DNA of 64,000 bases from Luteimicrobium sp049844995 (GCF_049844995.1 NZ_JBNCMC010000002.1:620001-684000), one strand, 5' to 3'; counted from the first letter of the stretch, positions 25,801 to 34,536 are shown. Numbers and translations: made by a program. Notes: generated by a model not told the origin, from the sequence alone.

Positions 25801-26473
25801 TCGCGGCGGGGTCGTCGGGGGCCCACGCCAGGCCTGGCGCCAGGGACTGGGTATAGACGCCGGACTCCTCGAGCGCGGTGTCGCCCTGGTACGCACCGTC
25901 GGGCCAGCGCGCGTCCCAGCTGCCCGACAGCGGGTCCTGGCCGAAGTCGAGGCCGGCGGTGTAGGCCGCCTGGCCCTTGGCGATGGTCGTGAGGTTGGCC
26001 TGCGTGACGGGGTCGAGCTCGTCCCACAGCAGCCGGCCGGCGTCGAGGAAGTACGACTCGAACGTCGAGTCCCAGAACAGCGTCTTGCCCCACGTGCCGT
26101 TCGCGCGGACGAGCCGGTTGTCTGCGGCGAACTTCTTGATCGTCGCGAGCGTGTGGGCACGCAGCACGTCCTCGCTCACGCCCGCGAGCCCGGCGTCGTA
26201 GTCGCCGTGCGTCAGCAGGACCGCGTTGCCGAGGACGACCGCGAAGTCGAAGTCCTTGAGCAGGTACGCGCCCGACGCCGGGTCCCACACGGTCTCGACC
26301 CAGCGGGTGTGCCGCAGGAGCGCGGCGTAGTAGTCGGCCGCGATCGCGTCCGGGGCGCCGTAGCCCGGGGCGTCGTCGGCGACAGCTGCCGCGCCCGGCG
26401 GGACGACGGCGGCCGTCACGACGAGCGCCGCGGAGGCGGCGGCCGTCACGACGGCAGAGAGGAGCCGGCTCAT
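22841..26473 (-). CDS. large secreted discoidin-domain protein, probable carbohydrate-active enzyme
   Basis: A 1210-residue exported protein. Residues 1-33 are a Sec signal peptide (LLSAVVTAAASAALVVTAAVV then AAA). Residues 35-570 form a helical catalytic-looking module (HTRWVETVWDPASGAYLLKDFD, GTWGKTLFWDSTFESYFLDAG, RWPDGAYQGDTALEESG, MHNISDTYLVENHGS), suggestive of an alpha/alpha toroid glycoside hydrolase or lyase, though I cannot name the family. Two similar discoidin (F5/8 type C) modules follow at about 595-745 and 750-880, each with RYVR and YGYS-Y-L before a TRWAV ... SWVQVDLGA stretch. A third lies near the C-terminus. No anchor motif is seen, so it is released. A LacI-type operator lies just upstream, consistent with sugar control. 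Confidence 0.85.
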   Translation of the reverse strand: MSRLLSAVVTAAASAALVVTAAVVPPGAAAVADDAPGYGAPDAIAADYYAALLRHTRWVETVWDPASGAYLLKDFDFAVVLGNAVLLTHGDYDAGLAGVSEDVLRAHTLATIKKFAADNRLVRANGTWGKTLFWDSTFESYFLDAGRLLWDELDPVTQANLTTIAKGQAAYTAGLDFGQDPLSGSWDARWPDGAYQGDTALEESGVYTQSLAPGLAWAPDDPAATEWSDQLNTWARNAAGQPTADRNNPAVVGGAPISSNTMHNISDTYLVENHGSYEPHYQSDIWRSGGRNAIQFLLNGRPLPEVLTRQPNSAELWDSLQLDMSAQGEPFMPMKDDREFLYGRDVIPLAFVGQVLRRPEAVTAEARMASGLAAYQSYAPVYRLAKFSGEPKYEPEARAEIAISYLLHVYADSSAQGPVKPLTDAQAFAATAGVRDYGADAGIVMQQSTTAWASAISKPGYVKFPWVPGHDSWLFQLSGSTPYLYPSTGAKVGSRDVTTYTEPRDGFDGTASVLQVGSGYAGQATLPTGAAVYASTGAGRDDGIVSVRNLDMGGAFGLDGDRTYTTAEGQAVVAPRPTVPADPADAKATRVDDVAFDAPTSARYVRVLGQQGNATYGYSIYSLHAYGPADGASAPKDLAAGRPATASSEDTANHRVAGAATDDDPATRWAVAVSERTRADSWLQVDLGAKTELDSVRVAWESAAGLRYLVQVSDDGQTWRTAAAYGKAPADVNVARLDTVDLTPPGQSDPAPVTARYVRMQGVRGDAQYGYSLYHLRAFRPDGTDAAAGHPATASSAEPSLPASAVTDGSPTTRWAVSKDERTRSDSWVQVDLGAPTAVSQVQLGWEAAAGDEYVVQTSLDGKTWQDAARHEETGDRVVESDGGWISVDDEGGFVVRGTDAPITVTRASDSQQVIRLADGGQGSRVVEMIPGDAAATAAQAARKEPTTSSTSTLAALVDGYLVVFNLSGDAVTTQVTVPHDGGAVPLFAGTQRVGAHASVLDVTLRPGSAVVLAPRATAVTPGKGTAPAGLTADVRDARTVAVSSDGTARSVLLRNLETGEVLGQGLPPTGKVQTVVTEDAHPYPVADLALSSETFPASVLPAGMTDPARAVDGDAGTSWVPGPGGRMVVDLGKAAAIGRVGLTWDGAAVPGATVSVSDDGLSFHDVGTIAAGARRGSVDVSATARYVAVTTTWKSGDAGLAALSVVPQG

Positions 26474-26513
26474 GGGGAAGTTCCTTTCGCAGCGCGTCCT
26501 TGCACCGCGCTAT

Positions 26514-26525
26514 GACAGCGCTGTC
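26514..26525 (-). promoter_or_regulatory. LacI-type operator before the discoidin-domain gene
   Basis: GACAGCGCTGTC is a perfect 12-base palindrome, 40 bases upstream of the start codon. The AGCGCT centre is the hallmark of actinobacterial LacI-family operators. No lacI-type gene is adjacent; the nearest, at 52 kb, has operators with different flanks (CGAAGCGCTTCG), so a regulator elsewhere in the genome is likely. Confidence 0.7.
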
Positions 26526-26602
26526 GTGGAGCGTAGACGAGCGCCGCGTGCACCACAAGCCGGCTGCCCCGTCGCCCCCCGTGGGCCGGACCTCCCGCCG
26601 GG

Positions 26603-27982
26603 TCAGTACCCGGTGCCGCTCTTGACCTGCTGGCGCTCCGCGGGGTGCGCGCCGCCCTTGAGGTCGAGGGTCGTGCAGGCGTCGTCGATGTCCTGCGTCA
26701 GACGGTCGACCATCCCCCGGCCCATCGTCTCCTTGACCAGCGCCCGCAGGATCTTCACGTCCTGGGCGTTCGGCGGCAGCGTGTAGGCGGGCAGCATCCA
26801 GCCGCGCTCGGCCGAGAGCTGCCACGCGATGTCCGACTCGTCGTACGAGTCGTGGTCGAGGAGGCGGAACGCGACGAGCGGAAGCTGCTCGGCGTCCTCG
26901 CCGATCACCTCGAACCGCCCGGTCGCGCGCAGGTTGTCCGCGAGGACCTTCGCGTTGTCCTTCATCTGCCGCATCACGTAGGTGTAGCCCTCGCGGCCCA
27001 GCCGGACGAAGTTGTAGTACTGGGCCAGCACCATCGCGGCGCCGGTCGAGAAGTTGAGGGTGAACGTGGCGTCCGTCTTGCCGAGGTAGTTCTCGTAGAA
27101 GACGAGGTCCTGCGCGAGGTCGGTCTCGTCGCGGAAGACCAGCCAGCCGATGCCCGGGTAGACGAGCCCGTACTTGTGCCCGGACACGTTGATGGACCGG
27201 ACCTGCTCGAGCCGGAAGTCCCACTCGGAGTCGGGGTAGAGGAAGGGCCAGACGAACCCGCCGCTCGCGGCGTCGACGTGGATCGGGATGTCGAGCCCAC
27301 GCTCGCGCTTGACGTCGAGGAGCAGCCGGTTGATCCCGACGACGTCGTCCATGTGCCCGGTGAAGGTGGTGCCGAGGACCGCCACGGCGCCGATGGTGTT
27401 CTCGTCGAGGAACGGGGCGACGTCGTCGGGTCCGATCGTGTACTTGTCCGGTGCGAGCGGGATGATTCGGGGCTCGACGTCGAAGTACCGGCAGAACTTC
27501 TCCCACACCACGTGGACGTCGCCGCCGAACACGAGGTTCGGCCGGTCCACGGACAGGCCGGCGGCCTGGCGCCGCTCCTTCCACTTCCACTTGAGCGACA
27601 GGGCGCCCAGCATGATCGCCTCCGACGATCCCTGCGTGCGGCAGCCGGTCGTGACGCCGGGCGCGTGGAACAGGTCGGCCAGCATGCGCACGCACCGCCG
27701 CTCGATCTCGGCGGAGATCGGGTACTCGGCGTGGTCGATGAAGTTCCGGTGCAGGTTCTCCGCGATGATCCGCTGCGCCTGGGGCTCCATCCACGTCGTC
27801 ACGAAGGTCGCCAGGTTCCGCATCGGGTCGCCCTCGAGCGCGAGGTCCTCGTCCACCAGACGCATCGTGTCGGTGGGACTCATCCCCGTGTCCGGGAACG
27901 TGGTCGACGGCGCCTCCTCCGTGAGGAAGCGGTTGCCGTACAGCGCGGCATCGGCCCCGTCGTGCCCGGGCTTCTTGACCAT
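26603..27982 (-). CDS. gadB: glutamate decarboxylase
   Basis: A 459-residue PLP enzyme that converts glutamate to GABA and CO2, consuming a proton. The opening DTGMSPTDTMRLVDEDLALEG, the substrate-loop TGCRTQGSSEAIMLG, the PLP aspartate/alanine IHVDAASGGFVWPF and the PLP lysine SGHKYG (Lys 270) match bacterial GadB, and the size is normal (about 460). No GABA antiporter (gadC) is adjacent, so an acid-resistance role is not assured; GABA shunt use together with the SSADH at 18.8 kb is possible. Monocistronic. Confidence 0.95.
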   Translation of the reverse strand: MVKKPGHDGADAALYGNRFLTEEAPSTTFPDTGMSPTDTMRLVDEDLALEGDPMRNLATFVTTWMEPQAQRIIAENLHRNFIDHAEYPISAEIERRCVRMLADLFHAPGVTTGCRTQGSSEAIMLGALSLKWKWKERRQAAGLSVDRPNLVFGGDVHVVWEKFCRYFDVEPRIIPLAPDKYTIGPDDVAPFLDENTIGAVAVLGTTFTGHMDDVVGINRLLLDVKRERGLDIPIHVDAASGGFVWPFLYPDSEWDFRLEQVRSINVSGHKYGLVYPGIGWLVFRDETDLAQDLVFYENYLGKTDATFTLNFSTGAAMVLAQYYNFVRLGREGYTYVMRQMKDNAKVLADNLRATGRFEVIGEDAEQLPLVAFRLLDHDSYDESDIAWQLSAERGWMLPAYTLPPNAQDVKILRALVKETMGRGMVDRLTQDIDDACTTLDLKGGAHPAERQQVKSGTGY

Positions 27983-28055
27983 GCCTTCGAGTCAAGCACC
28001 GCCGGGACACACGGTCGACCCGTGCACGACGCCGGCGCGAAGGTTCACCCCGTGC

Positions 28056-28943
28056 TCAGCCGTCCGGCCGCTCCCCCAGCTGCAGCGCCCCGCCGACGAC
28101 GAAGCACACGGCGCCCGCGAACGTTCCCCAGTCGACCAGCCGCAGGTCGACCACGGTCGACGTCGCGGGCCGGACGAACGCGGCGACGCCGGCGAGGAAG
28201 AACAGCACCGAACCGAGCTGGTTGACGGCGACGATCCACCAGCCGAGCTCGTGCGGCCGGATCCCGATGCGGCCGTGGCACACCTCGAGCAGGGCCAGGT
28301 GGCCCGAGACGAGGAAGCACACGCACCCGGTGATGTCGGGGAGCCAGATCCAGCCGTCCGACTGACGTGCCGTCAGGTTCGACGCGAACGCAGCGACCAG
28401 ACTGACCCCGAAGAACAGCGTCCCGGCGAACAGGACCGCGACGCTGAGCCAGCCGATCTGCCGAGGACGCCACGACCACCAGGTCCACGACGCCGCGCTC
28501 AACGACCCGCGCTCGTCGATCTCCGTCGGCGCGTTGGACGCCTGCACCACGGAGGCGTAGCCGCCCAGGCTGAAGAAGAGGCCGCCGACGAGGTACACCG
28601 TGTCGACGCCGCGGACGCCGCCGACGCCGGCCTCCGCCAGCAGCGGCCCGAGCGCGAACAGCGCGCCGCCGACGACGAACGCGACGCCCGCCACAGCGTT
28701 CGTCCTCGCGAGACGGGCGGCGGTGGTGGGCTCCGACCCGACGACGCGCGTGACGGCGCCGGCCGCGTCGCGGACCTCGAGCCGGCCACGCCGTCGCGCC
28801 GCTCGCGAGGCCCAGCGGACCGTCGAGCCGTCAGCGAGGTGCCACGTCATCCGCGTGACGAACCCACCCGACCGCTCGACGCGGCCCACCACCCACCGGG
28901 CCGGGCGGGTGATCCGGAGGCCGTGCTGGGCGTCGGTCGCCAC
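28056..28943 (-). CDS. YrhK-like multispanning membrane protein
   Basis: A 295-residue protein with a basic soluble N-terminus (about 1-80, ARWVVGRVERSGGF ... GRLEVRDAAGAV) and about six membrane spans, including VAGVAFVVGGALFALGPLLA, VYLVGGLFFSLGGYASVV, LSVAVLFAGTLFFGVSLVAA, DITGCVCFLVSGHLALLEV, VNQLGSVLFFLAGVAAFV and FAGAVCFVVGGALQLGE. The repeated FFSLGGY and FLVSGHL type motifs resemble the YrhK domain. Function unknown. The start is GTG 28943; the frame continues upstream through the tRNA-Val gene, which cannot be coding. Confidence 0.75.
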   Translation of the reverse strand: MATDAQHGLRITRPARWVVGRVERSGGFVTRMTWHLADGSTVRWASRAARRRGRLEVRDAAGAVTRVVGSEPTTAARLARTNAVAGVAFVVGGALFALGPLLAEAGVGGVRGVDTVYLVGGLFFSLGGYASVVQASNAPTEIDERGSLSAASWTWWSWRPRQIGWLSVAVLFAGTLFFGVSLVAAFASNLTARQSDGWIWLPDITGCVCFLVSGHLALLEVCHGRIGIRPHELGWWIVAVNQLGSVLFFLAGVAAFVRPATSTVVDLRLVDWGTFAGAVCFVVGGALQLGERPDG

Positions 28944-29031
28944 CGCCTGAACGTAGTACCCACCGCGCCCGGCCGCAGCGGGACACGAGTCGCAGGGCGC
29001 GGGCCGCCATGCACGGCGTCCGGGTGGCGAG

Positions 29032-29105
29032 TGGGCCCGGAGGGACTCGAACCCCCGACTTCCACGGTGTAAGCGTGGCGCTCTAACCAGCTGAGCTACA
29101 GGCCC
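29032..29105 (-). tRNA. tRNA-Val (anticodon TAC)
   Basis: On the minus strand a 74-base cloverleaf forms: acceptor GGGCCTG pairing with CGGGCCC (one G-U), D arm GCTC/GAGC, anticodon stem CCACG/CGTGG with loop CTTACAC, and T arm GGGGG-TTCGAGT-CCCTC. Anticodon TAC reads valine codons. The CCA end is not encoded. Confidence 0.96.
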
Positions 29106-29275
29106 CGGAACGGCGTGGGACAGCGTACCGTCCGCGCCTCTCGGCGACCGAACGCGGCGACGCCGAACGGCCACGGACCGTTAACCGGACGTTGCGCTCC
29201 AGGCCGCCAGAAAAGCCCCAGAGCCCATCTATGTTGCCGAAGGTCTACTTTCCCGGCGACGCAAAGGAACCTCTG

Positions 29276-30301
29276 ATGACGAGCCCAGCAGTCCGTGCCC
29301 GCGGACTCACCAAGTGCTTCGGTGAGGTGATCGCCCTGAGTGGCGTGGACCTGGACGTCCCCGCCGGCCAGGTGCACGGGCTCGTGGGACCGAACGGCGC
29401 CGGGAAGACGACGCTGCTGGGCCTCCTGCTCGGCCTCGCGGTCGCGGACGAGGGCTCGCTCCAGATCCTCGGGGAGCCCGTGGGTCGGGTGCTCGGCGTG
29501 CCCGACGGCGTCGCCGGGTTCGTCGACGGCCCGGGGCTCTACCCCGGCCTCACCGCCCGCCAGAACCTGGCCGCGCTGCTGTCGCTCCGCGGGGACGGCG
29601 GCCGCCGGGCGGGCGACGTCGACGAGGCTCTGCACGAGGTGGGGCTCACGGACGTCGCCGACGACCGGCTCCGCGGGTTCTCGCTCGGCATGCGCCAGCG
29701 CCTCGGGCTTGCTGCGGCGCTGCTCACCGAGCCTCGCCTGCTCGTGCTCGACGAGCCGGCCAACGGCCTCGACCCCGCCGGGAAGCGGCAGGTCCACCGC
29801 GTCCTGACGACGGTCGCCGCGAACGGCACGGCGGTGGTGCTGTCGAGCCACCGGATGGACGACCTCGCCGCGCTCTGCCACGAGGTGACGATCCTCAACC
29901 TCGGCCGGGTCGTCTTCTCCGGGCCGACGGGCAAGCTCGCCACCGAGTCCGGCGACCTCGCCTACCGCGTCGTGACGTCCGACCCCGAGGCCGCCCGCGC
30001 CGTCGCCGGAGAGACCGCGGGTCTCCGCCTCGCCGAGCCCGACCCCCGCTCCGCGGCACGGCCCGAGCCGGACGCGATGGTCGTGCGCGGCGCGGTCCCC
30101 GCCGTCGACGACCTCGTGTTCCGCCTGGTCGGCGCGGGCGTGGCGGTCCGCGAGCTCGGCCCGGTCGTGCCGCCCCTCGAGGCCGCCTTCCTCGCGCTCA
30201 CGGGCGACGAGCCCGACGCCGAGGCCGAGCCCGACGCCCCTGCCGACAACGCTGCCGACGCCCAGCCCGACCGCCGCCTCGACGAGGAGATCGCCCGATG
30301 A
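29276..30301 (+). CDS. ABC transporter ATP-binding protein (ABC-2 exporter type)
   Basis: A 341-residue ATPase. Walker A GPNGAGKTTLLG, Q-loop region, signature LGMRQRLGLAAALL (variant of LSGGQ: FSLGMRQR), Walker B LLVLDEPANGLDP and the H-loop VVLSSHRMDD are present. The C-terminal 110 residues are the substrate-regulatory tail common in drug or lantibiotic-type exporters. AAAGGAAC precedes the ATG at 29276; an earlier ATG at 29192 lacks a site. The stop overlaps the permease start (ATGA), and a secreted phosphoesterase follows, so the three form one operon. Confidence 0.93.
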   Translation: MTSPAVRARGLTKCFGEVIALSGVDLDVPAGQVHGLVGPNGAGKTTLLGLLLGLAVADEGSLQILGEPVGRVLGVPDGVAGFVDGPGLYPGLTARQNLAALLSLRGDGGRRAGDVDEALHEVGLTDVADDRLRGFSLGMRQRLGLAAALLTEPRLLVLDEPANGLDPAGKRQVHRVLTTVAANGTAVVLSSHRMDDLAALCHEVTILNLGRVVFSGPTGKLATESGDLAYRVVTSDPEAARAVAGETAGLRLAEPDPRSAARPEPDAMVVRGAVPAVDDLVFRLVGAGVAVRELGPVVPPLEAAFLALTGDEPDAEAEPDAPADNAADAQPDRRLDEEIAR

Positions 30302-31674
30302 CCACGACCGTCGCGCCGCCCGCACCCGAGGCGCCGACCCGGACCCGCCCGGCCGCCCGCCCCGCGCCCCTGCGTTACGGCTACCGGTTCGAGCTCACGA
30401 AGCTCGTCTCGCAGTGGCGCATCCGTCTCGCCGTCCTCGCGTGCTGGATCGGCCCGGGCCTGTTCGTCGCCGTCGTCAGCCAGCAGACGACGCTACCCAC
30501 CGACACGGTCTTCGGCCGCTGGCTGCTCGCGACCGGCTGGGCCGGCACGCTCGTCGTCCTCGGCTTCAGCTGCTCGTGGGTGCTGCCGCTCCTCACGTCC
30601 CTCGTCGCGGGCGACGTCTTCGCCGCGGAGGACCGCCTGGGCACCTGGCGCCACCTGCTCATGGCGGTCCGCTCGCCCCGCCGCATCTTCGTCGCGAAGG
30701 CCCTCGCGAGCCTCACGGTCATCGTGACGATGGTGGTCGGTCTGGCGGCCTCCGGGATCGTCGGCGGCCTGCTCGCCGTGGGCAACCACCCGCTCGTCGG
30801 GCTCGACGGCCACACGCTGGGCACGGGAGAGGCGGCCCGCACGGTCCTCCTGGCGTGGGCGGCCGTGCTCGCGCCGACCCTCGCGTTCGCCGGCGTCGGC
30901 CTCCTCGGGTCGGTCGTGCTCGGCCGCTCGCCGATGGGCCTGCTGGTCCCGGCCGTGCTGGCGATCCTTCTCAACCTCCTCGAGATGCTCCCCCTGCCGG
31001 AGGCCGTGCGCCTCGCGCTGCCGAGCAACACCTTCCTCGCGTGGCGTGGCCTGTTCACCGACCCCGCGCAGACGGGACCGCTGCTGCTCAGCATCGCGGT
31101 CAGCCTGTCCTGGGCGGTCGTGGCGACGCTCCTCGCCTACGCCGTGTTCGTCCGGCGCGACTTCACCGACCTCGCGTACGACGGCGCAGGTCGCCGGGCG
31201 CTCACCGCCACGCTCCCGCTCGTCGGGCTGGTCGCACTGACGGCGGGCGTGATCGCTGTCGCCACGCCGGCCGCGGGCACCGGCGTCACGCAGGACAAGC
31301 TCGAGGCGAACCTCGCGACCTCGTTCGCGCACCTCTACCGGCTGCAGTCCGCCGAGCTCCACCGGCCGGACTACACCGAGGCGCAGCTCGGCGCGACCGC
31401 CGACTGCGACAAGGGCGGCTCCCTCGTCGAGGACGAGGGACCTGGCAACGACTGGCGGTGTGTCGTCAGCTGGCACGTCCCCAGCTCGAAGACCCAGGGC
31501 TCCGCCATCTACCAGCTCGACGTCACCGCCGACGGGCGGTACGTCGCGGACGGCGACGGACCCAAGGAGGTCAACGGGTACTTCGTCGTCCGGACCCAGA
31601 CAGGTGATGCCCCCAATCCCCTGTGGCAGTTCGACGGCAACGTCGATCTGCTGAACCCATCATCGAAGGGATGA
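30298..31674 (+). CDS. ABC-2 type permease with an extracytoplasmic C-terminal domain
   Basis: A 458-residue membrane protein. A proline-rich cytosolic start leads into about six to seven spans, for example LAVLACWIGPGLFVAVV, GTLVVLGFSCSWVLPLLTSLVAG, ASLTVIVTMVVGLAASGIVGG, TLAFAGVGLLGSVVL, LLLSIAVSLSWAVVATLLAYAVFV and ATLPLVGLVALTAGVIAVA. After the last span about 125 residues lie outside the membrane, with two cysteines (TADCDKGG and DWRCVVSWHV) that could form a disulfide. This tail is unusual for an ABC-2 permease and may bind a partner such as the phosphoesterase encoded next. The start overlaps the ATPase stop by four bases. Confidence 0.88.
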   Translation: MTTTVAPPAPEAPTRTRPAARPAPLRYGYRFELTKLVSQWRIRLAVLACWIGPGLFVAVVSQQTTLPTDTVFGRWLLATGWAGTLVVLGFSCSWVLPLLTSLVAGDVFAAEDRLGTWRHLLMAVRSPRRIFVAKALASLTVIVTMVVGLAASGIVGGLLAVGNHPLVGLDGHTLGTGEAARTVLLAWAAVLAPTLAFAGVGLLGSVVLGRSPMGLLVPAVLAILLNLLEMLPLPEAVRLALPSNTFLAWRGLFTDPAQTGPLLLSIAVSLSWAVVATLLAYAVFVRRDFTDLAYDGAGRRALTATLPLVGLVALTAGVIAVATPAAGTGVTQDKLEANLATSFAHLYRLQSAELHRPDYTEAQLGATADCDKGGSLVEDEGPGNDWRCVVSWHVPSSKTQGSAIYQLDVTADGRYVADGDGPKEVNGYFVVRTQTGDAPNPLWQFDGNVDLLNPSSKG

Positions 31675-31677
31675 GAG

Positions 31678-34500
31678 ATGCAGGTCACACGCGTACGACG
31701 CGTCAAGCCAGCACGATCACAGCACCTCCGGACGACCACCGCCCGCCGGGTCCGCCTCGCCGCGGCCGGCACGGCGGCGGTCGCCCTCGCGGGCACCACC
31801 GCAACCGCCTACGGGACCACGGTCTCGTTCGGTGACCACCAGGTCGGCACTGAGTACGCCGACGGTCTCCAGGTCTCCGACAACCAGGTGATCAAGCCGA
31901 TCGGTGACCGCCTGGTCACCCAGACCGGCAAGTTCATGGGCTCCACCGTGAGCCCCGACGGTCGCTACCTGGCGGCCACCAGCACGGACAAGTCCGTCGT
32001 GCTGCAGGTCTTCGACCTGGCCACCTACAAGGAGATCTGGTCGGTCGGCTCGGCCGCGAGCGTCAACCAGAAGATCACCGACGGCACCGTCGGCCAGGAA
32101 GGCCCGACGTACTCGCCGGACGGGAAGTTCCTGTGGCTGCCCCAGTCCGGTGGCCTGACCCGGTTCCCGGTCCAGGCCGACGGCACGCTGGGCGCGGGGA
32201 CCGTCGTCTCGATCCCCCAGGTCGGCGGGCACGCCGCACTGACGGCCCAGTCGGCGTACTCGCCCGACGGCACCACCCTGTACGTCGCGGTGAACGGCCA
32301 GAACCGGGTCGTCGCGCTCGACCCGACGACGGGCGCGATCCTTAACAGCTGGGACGTGGGCATCGCCCCGCGCGAGCTCACCTTCGTCGGCGACAAGCTC
32401 TACGTGAGCGACGAGGGCGGCCGCCGGGCGAAGCCGCGCGACACGACGATGACCTCGTACGGCTCGGACGTCGTCTCGGACACGGTCCGCGGGACCTCGA
32501 CCACGGGTGCCCTGAGCGTCATCGACACGTCCCGGCCCACGACCAGGGTCGGATCGATCGACGTGGGGCTGCACCCGACCGCGATGTACGCGGCCGAGGG
32601 CGCCCTGTTCGTCGCGAACACCAACAGCTCCACGGTGTCCGTCGTCTCGACCCGGAAAGACAAGGTCGTCCAGACGATCGCGACGCAGCCGTGGTCCGGC
32701 TCCAGCACGGGCTACTCCCCCACAGGGATCACGCTGACGAAGGACGACCGCCTGCTCGTCACGCTCGGCCGCGCGAACGCGGTCGCCGTCTACCGGTACG
32801 CGGGCAACCCGCAGGAGCCGGTGAGCTACGTCGGCCTGCTGCCGACGGACTACTACCCGTCGAACGTCGCGACCGTCGGCTCGCAGGTCGTCGTGACGAA
32901 CACGCGCGGCATCGACGCGCGGGGGCCGCTGCTGACCTTCAACACCGGCCAGGGCACGACGCCGGCCACCGGTCACGGCACGCACGGCACCACCGCGTCC
33001 CTCACGAAGTTCACGCTGCCGACGGACCTGCAGATCGCCAAGCAGACGTCGACCGTCTTCGCCCAGAACGGCTGGGGCAAGAACGACGTGCAGGAGGCGA
33101 AGGGCGCCTCGGGCCAGCACAAGAAGGCCGTCCCGGTCCCGGCCAAGGTCGGCGACCCGTCGACCATCAAGCACGTGTTCCTCCTGGTCAAGGAGAACCG
33201 TACGTACGACCAGGTCTACGGCGACATGCCGCAGGGCAACGGCGACGCGTCGCTGGCTCAGTTCGGGGCGAAGGTCACCCCGAACCAGCACGCCCTCGCC
33301 ACGCAGTTCGGCCTGTACGACAACACGTACGACGTCGGCACGAACTCCGCCGAGGGCCACAACTGGCTCATGCAGGGTGACAACCCGGAGTACACGGAGT
33401 CGAGCGCCGGCGAGTACACGAGGTCGTACGACACCGAGGAGGACGTGCTCGGGCACCAGAGCTCCGGCTTCCTGTGGACCGCCGTGCAGCAGGCCGGCAA
33501 GACGGCGCGCGACTACGGCGAGTTCGAGTACACCGAGGGCAAGCCGGCGGGCGCGACGTGGCAGCAGTACTACTGCGCCGCGACCGACGTCGAGAACGGC
33601 GGCGACCCCGCCCAGCTCTTCGACTCGTCGATCGCGTGGAACAACGGCTCGGTGATCCCGTCGCTCGACGCGATCAGCGACCACCAGTCCCCGTCGTTCG
33701 ACACCGCGGTCCCCGACCTCTACCGCTACCAGGTGTGGAAGCAGGACTTCGAGAAGAACGGTCCCGCGAACCTCAACATGATGTGGCTCTCGAGCGACCA
33801 CACCGGCGGCACGGCCGACCCGGAGGCGCAGGTCGCCGACGGTGACCTCGCCGTCGGGAAGATCGTCGACACCATCTCGCACAGCAAGTACTGGAAGGAC
33901 TCGCTCGTCGTCGTGGTCGAGGACGACAGCCAGGCGGGAGCCGACCACGTCGACGGCCACCGCGCGCCCGTCCAGGTCATCAGCCCCTGGGCCCAGCACG
34001 CCACGACGGTCAGCACGTACTACTCGCAGATCTCGATCGTCCGCACGATCGAGCAGATCCTCGGGGCCCAGCCGCTCAACCAGAAGGTCGCCGCGGCCAC
34101 GCCGATGTTCGACGCCTTCACCTCGAAGGCGGACGACACGCCGTTCGACGCGGTGCCGAACCAGGTGCCGCTCACCGAGGGCGTCGCGACCCCGCCGTCG
34201 TGCGGCGCCGACACCCTGGGCCTGACGGGCACTGCGGCGTCGAAGCTCGCGGCGACGCAGGCGGAGAAGGTCGCGGTACCGGCGGCGGAGAAGGACGTCG
34301 CCGCGGCCTGGTCCGCGTGGAGCAAGCAGCAGTACTTCACCGGCAACGGGGCGAAGGCCGACTACGCGAACCCGGAGCTCATGAACCGGTACACGTGGTA
34401 CCAGACCCACCAGTGGAAGACGCCCTACCCGGGCGACGCGACGATCTACACGCCCGAGCAGGTTCCGGGCGGGTACATCCCGAGCGCCGACCAGGACTGA
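31678..34500 (+). CDS. secreted YncE-type beta-propeller fused to an alkaline phosphatase-like phosphoesterase
   Basis: A 940-residue exported protein. The N-terminus is long and basic and then hydrophobic (LAAAGTAAVALAGTTATAYG), a signal peptide or anchor. Residues 60-430 are a beta-propeller of YncE type with repeated TLYVAVNG, LYVSDEGG and LFVANTNSSTVSVV strands. Residues 485-800 are a phosphoesterase of the alkaline-phosphatase superfamily: KHVFLLVKENRTYDQVYGDM supplies the first metal and nucleophile region, and LNMMWLSSDHTGG and VVVVEDDSQAGADHVDGHR the remaining ligands. The ABC exporter genes lie immediately upstream (three-base gap), suggesting that the exporter and this enzyme act together at the cell surface. 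Substrate unknown. Confidence 0.9.
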   Translation: MQVTRVRRVKPARSQHLRTTTARRVRLAAAGTAAVALAGTTATAYGTTVSFGDHQVGTEYADGLQVSDNQVIKPIGDRLVTQTGKFMGSTVSPDGRYLAATSTDKSVVLQVFDLATYKEIWSVGSAASVNQKITDGTVGQEGPTYSPDGKFLWLPQSGGLTRFPVQADGTLGAGTVVSIPQVGGHAALTAQSAYSPDGTTLYVAVNGQNRVVALDPTTGAILNSWDVGIAPRELTFVGDKLYVSDEGGRRAKPRDTTMTSYGSDVVSDTVRGTSTTGALSVIDTSRPTTRVGSIDVGLHPTAMYAAEGALFVANTNSSTVSVVSTRKDKVVQTIATQPWSGSSTGYSPTGITLTKDDRLLVTLGRANAVAVYRYAGNPQEPVSYVGLLPTDYYPSNVATVGSQVVVTNTRGIDARGPLLTFNTGQGTTPATGHGTHGTTASLTKFTLPTDLQIAKQTSTVFAQNGWGKNDVQEAKGASGQHKKAVPVPAKVGDPSTIKHVFLLVKENRTYDQVYGDMPQGNGDASLAQFGAKVTPNQHALATQFGLYDNTYDVGTNSAEGHNWLMQGDNPEYTESSAGEYTRSYDTEEDVLGHQSSGFLWTAVQQAGKTARDYGEFEYTEGKPAGATWQQYYCAATDVENGGDPAQLFDSSIAWNNGSVIPSLDAISDHQSPSFDTAVPDLYRYQVWKQDFEKNGPANLNMMWLSSDHTGGTADPEAQVADGDLAVGKIVDTISHSKYWKDSLVVVVEDDSQAGADHVDGHRAPVQVISPWAQHATTVSTYYSQISIVRTIEQILGAQPLNQKVAAATPMFDAFTSKADDTPFDAVPNQVPLTEGVATPPSCGADTLGLTGTAASKLAATQAEKVAVPAAEKDVAAAWSAWSKQQYFTGNGAKADYANPELMNRYTWYQTHQWKTPYPGDATIYTPEQVPGGYIPSADQD

Positions 34501-34536
34501 CGTAGTCCGCTAGCACCACCCCGGGGCATCATCGAG

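Noticed and set aside
22979..26515. Plus-strand open frame of about 1178 codons opposite the discoidin gene.
   Set aside because: Antisense shadow of a gene with signal peptide and repeated domains; no ribosome binding site.
31717..34410. Minus-strand open frame of about 897 codons opposite the phosphoesterase.
   Set aside because: Antisense shadow with no recognisable motif.
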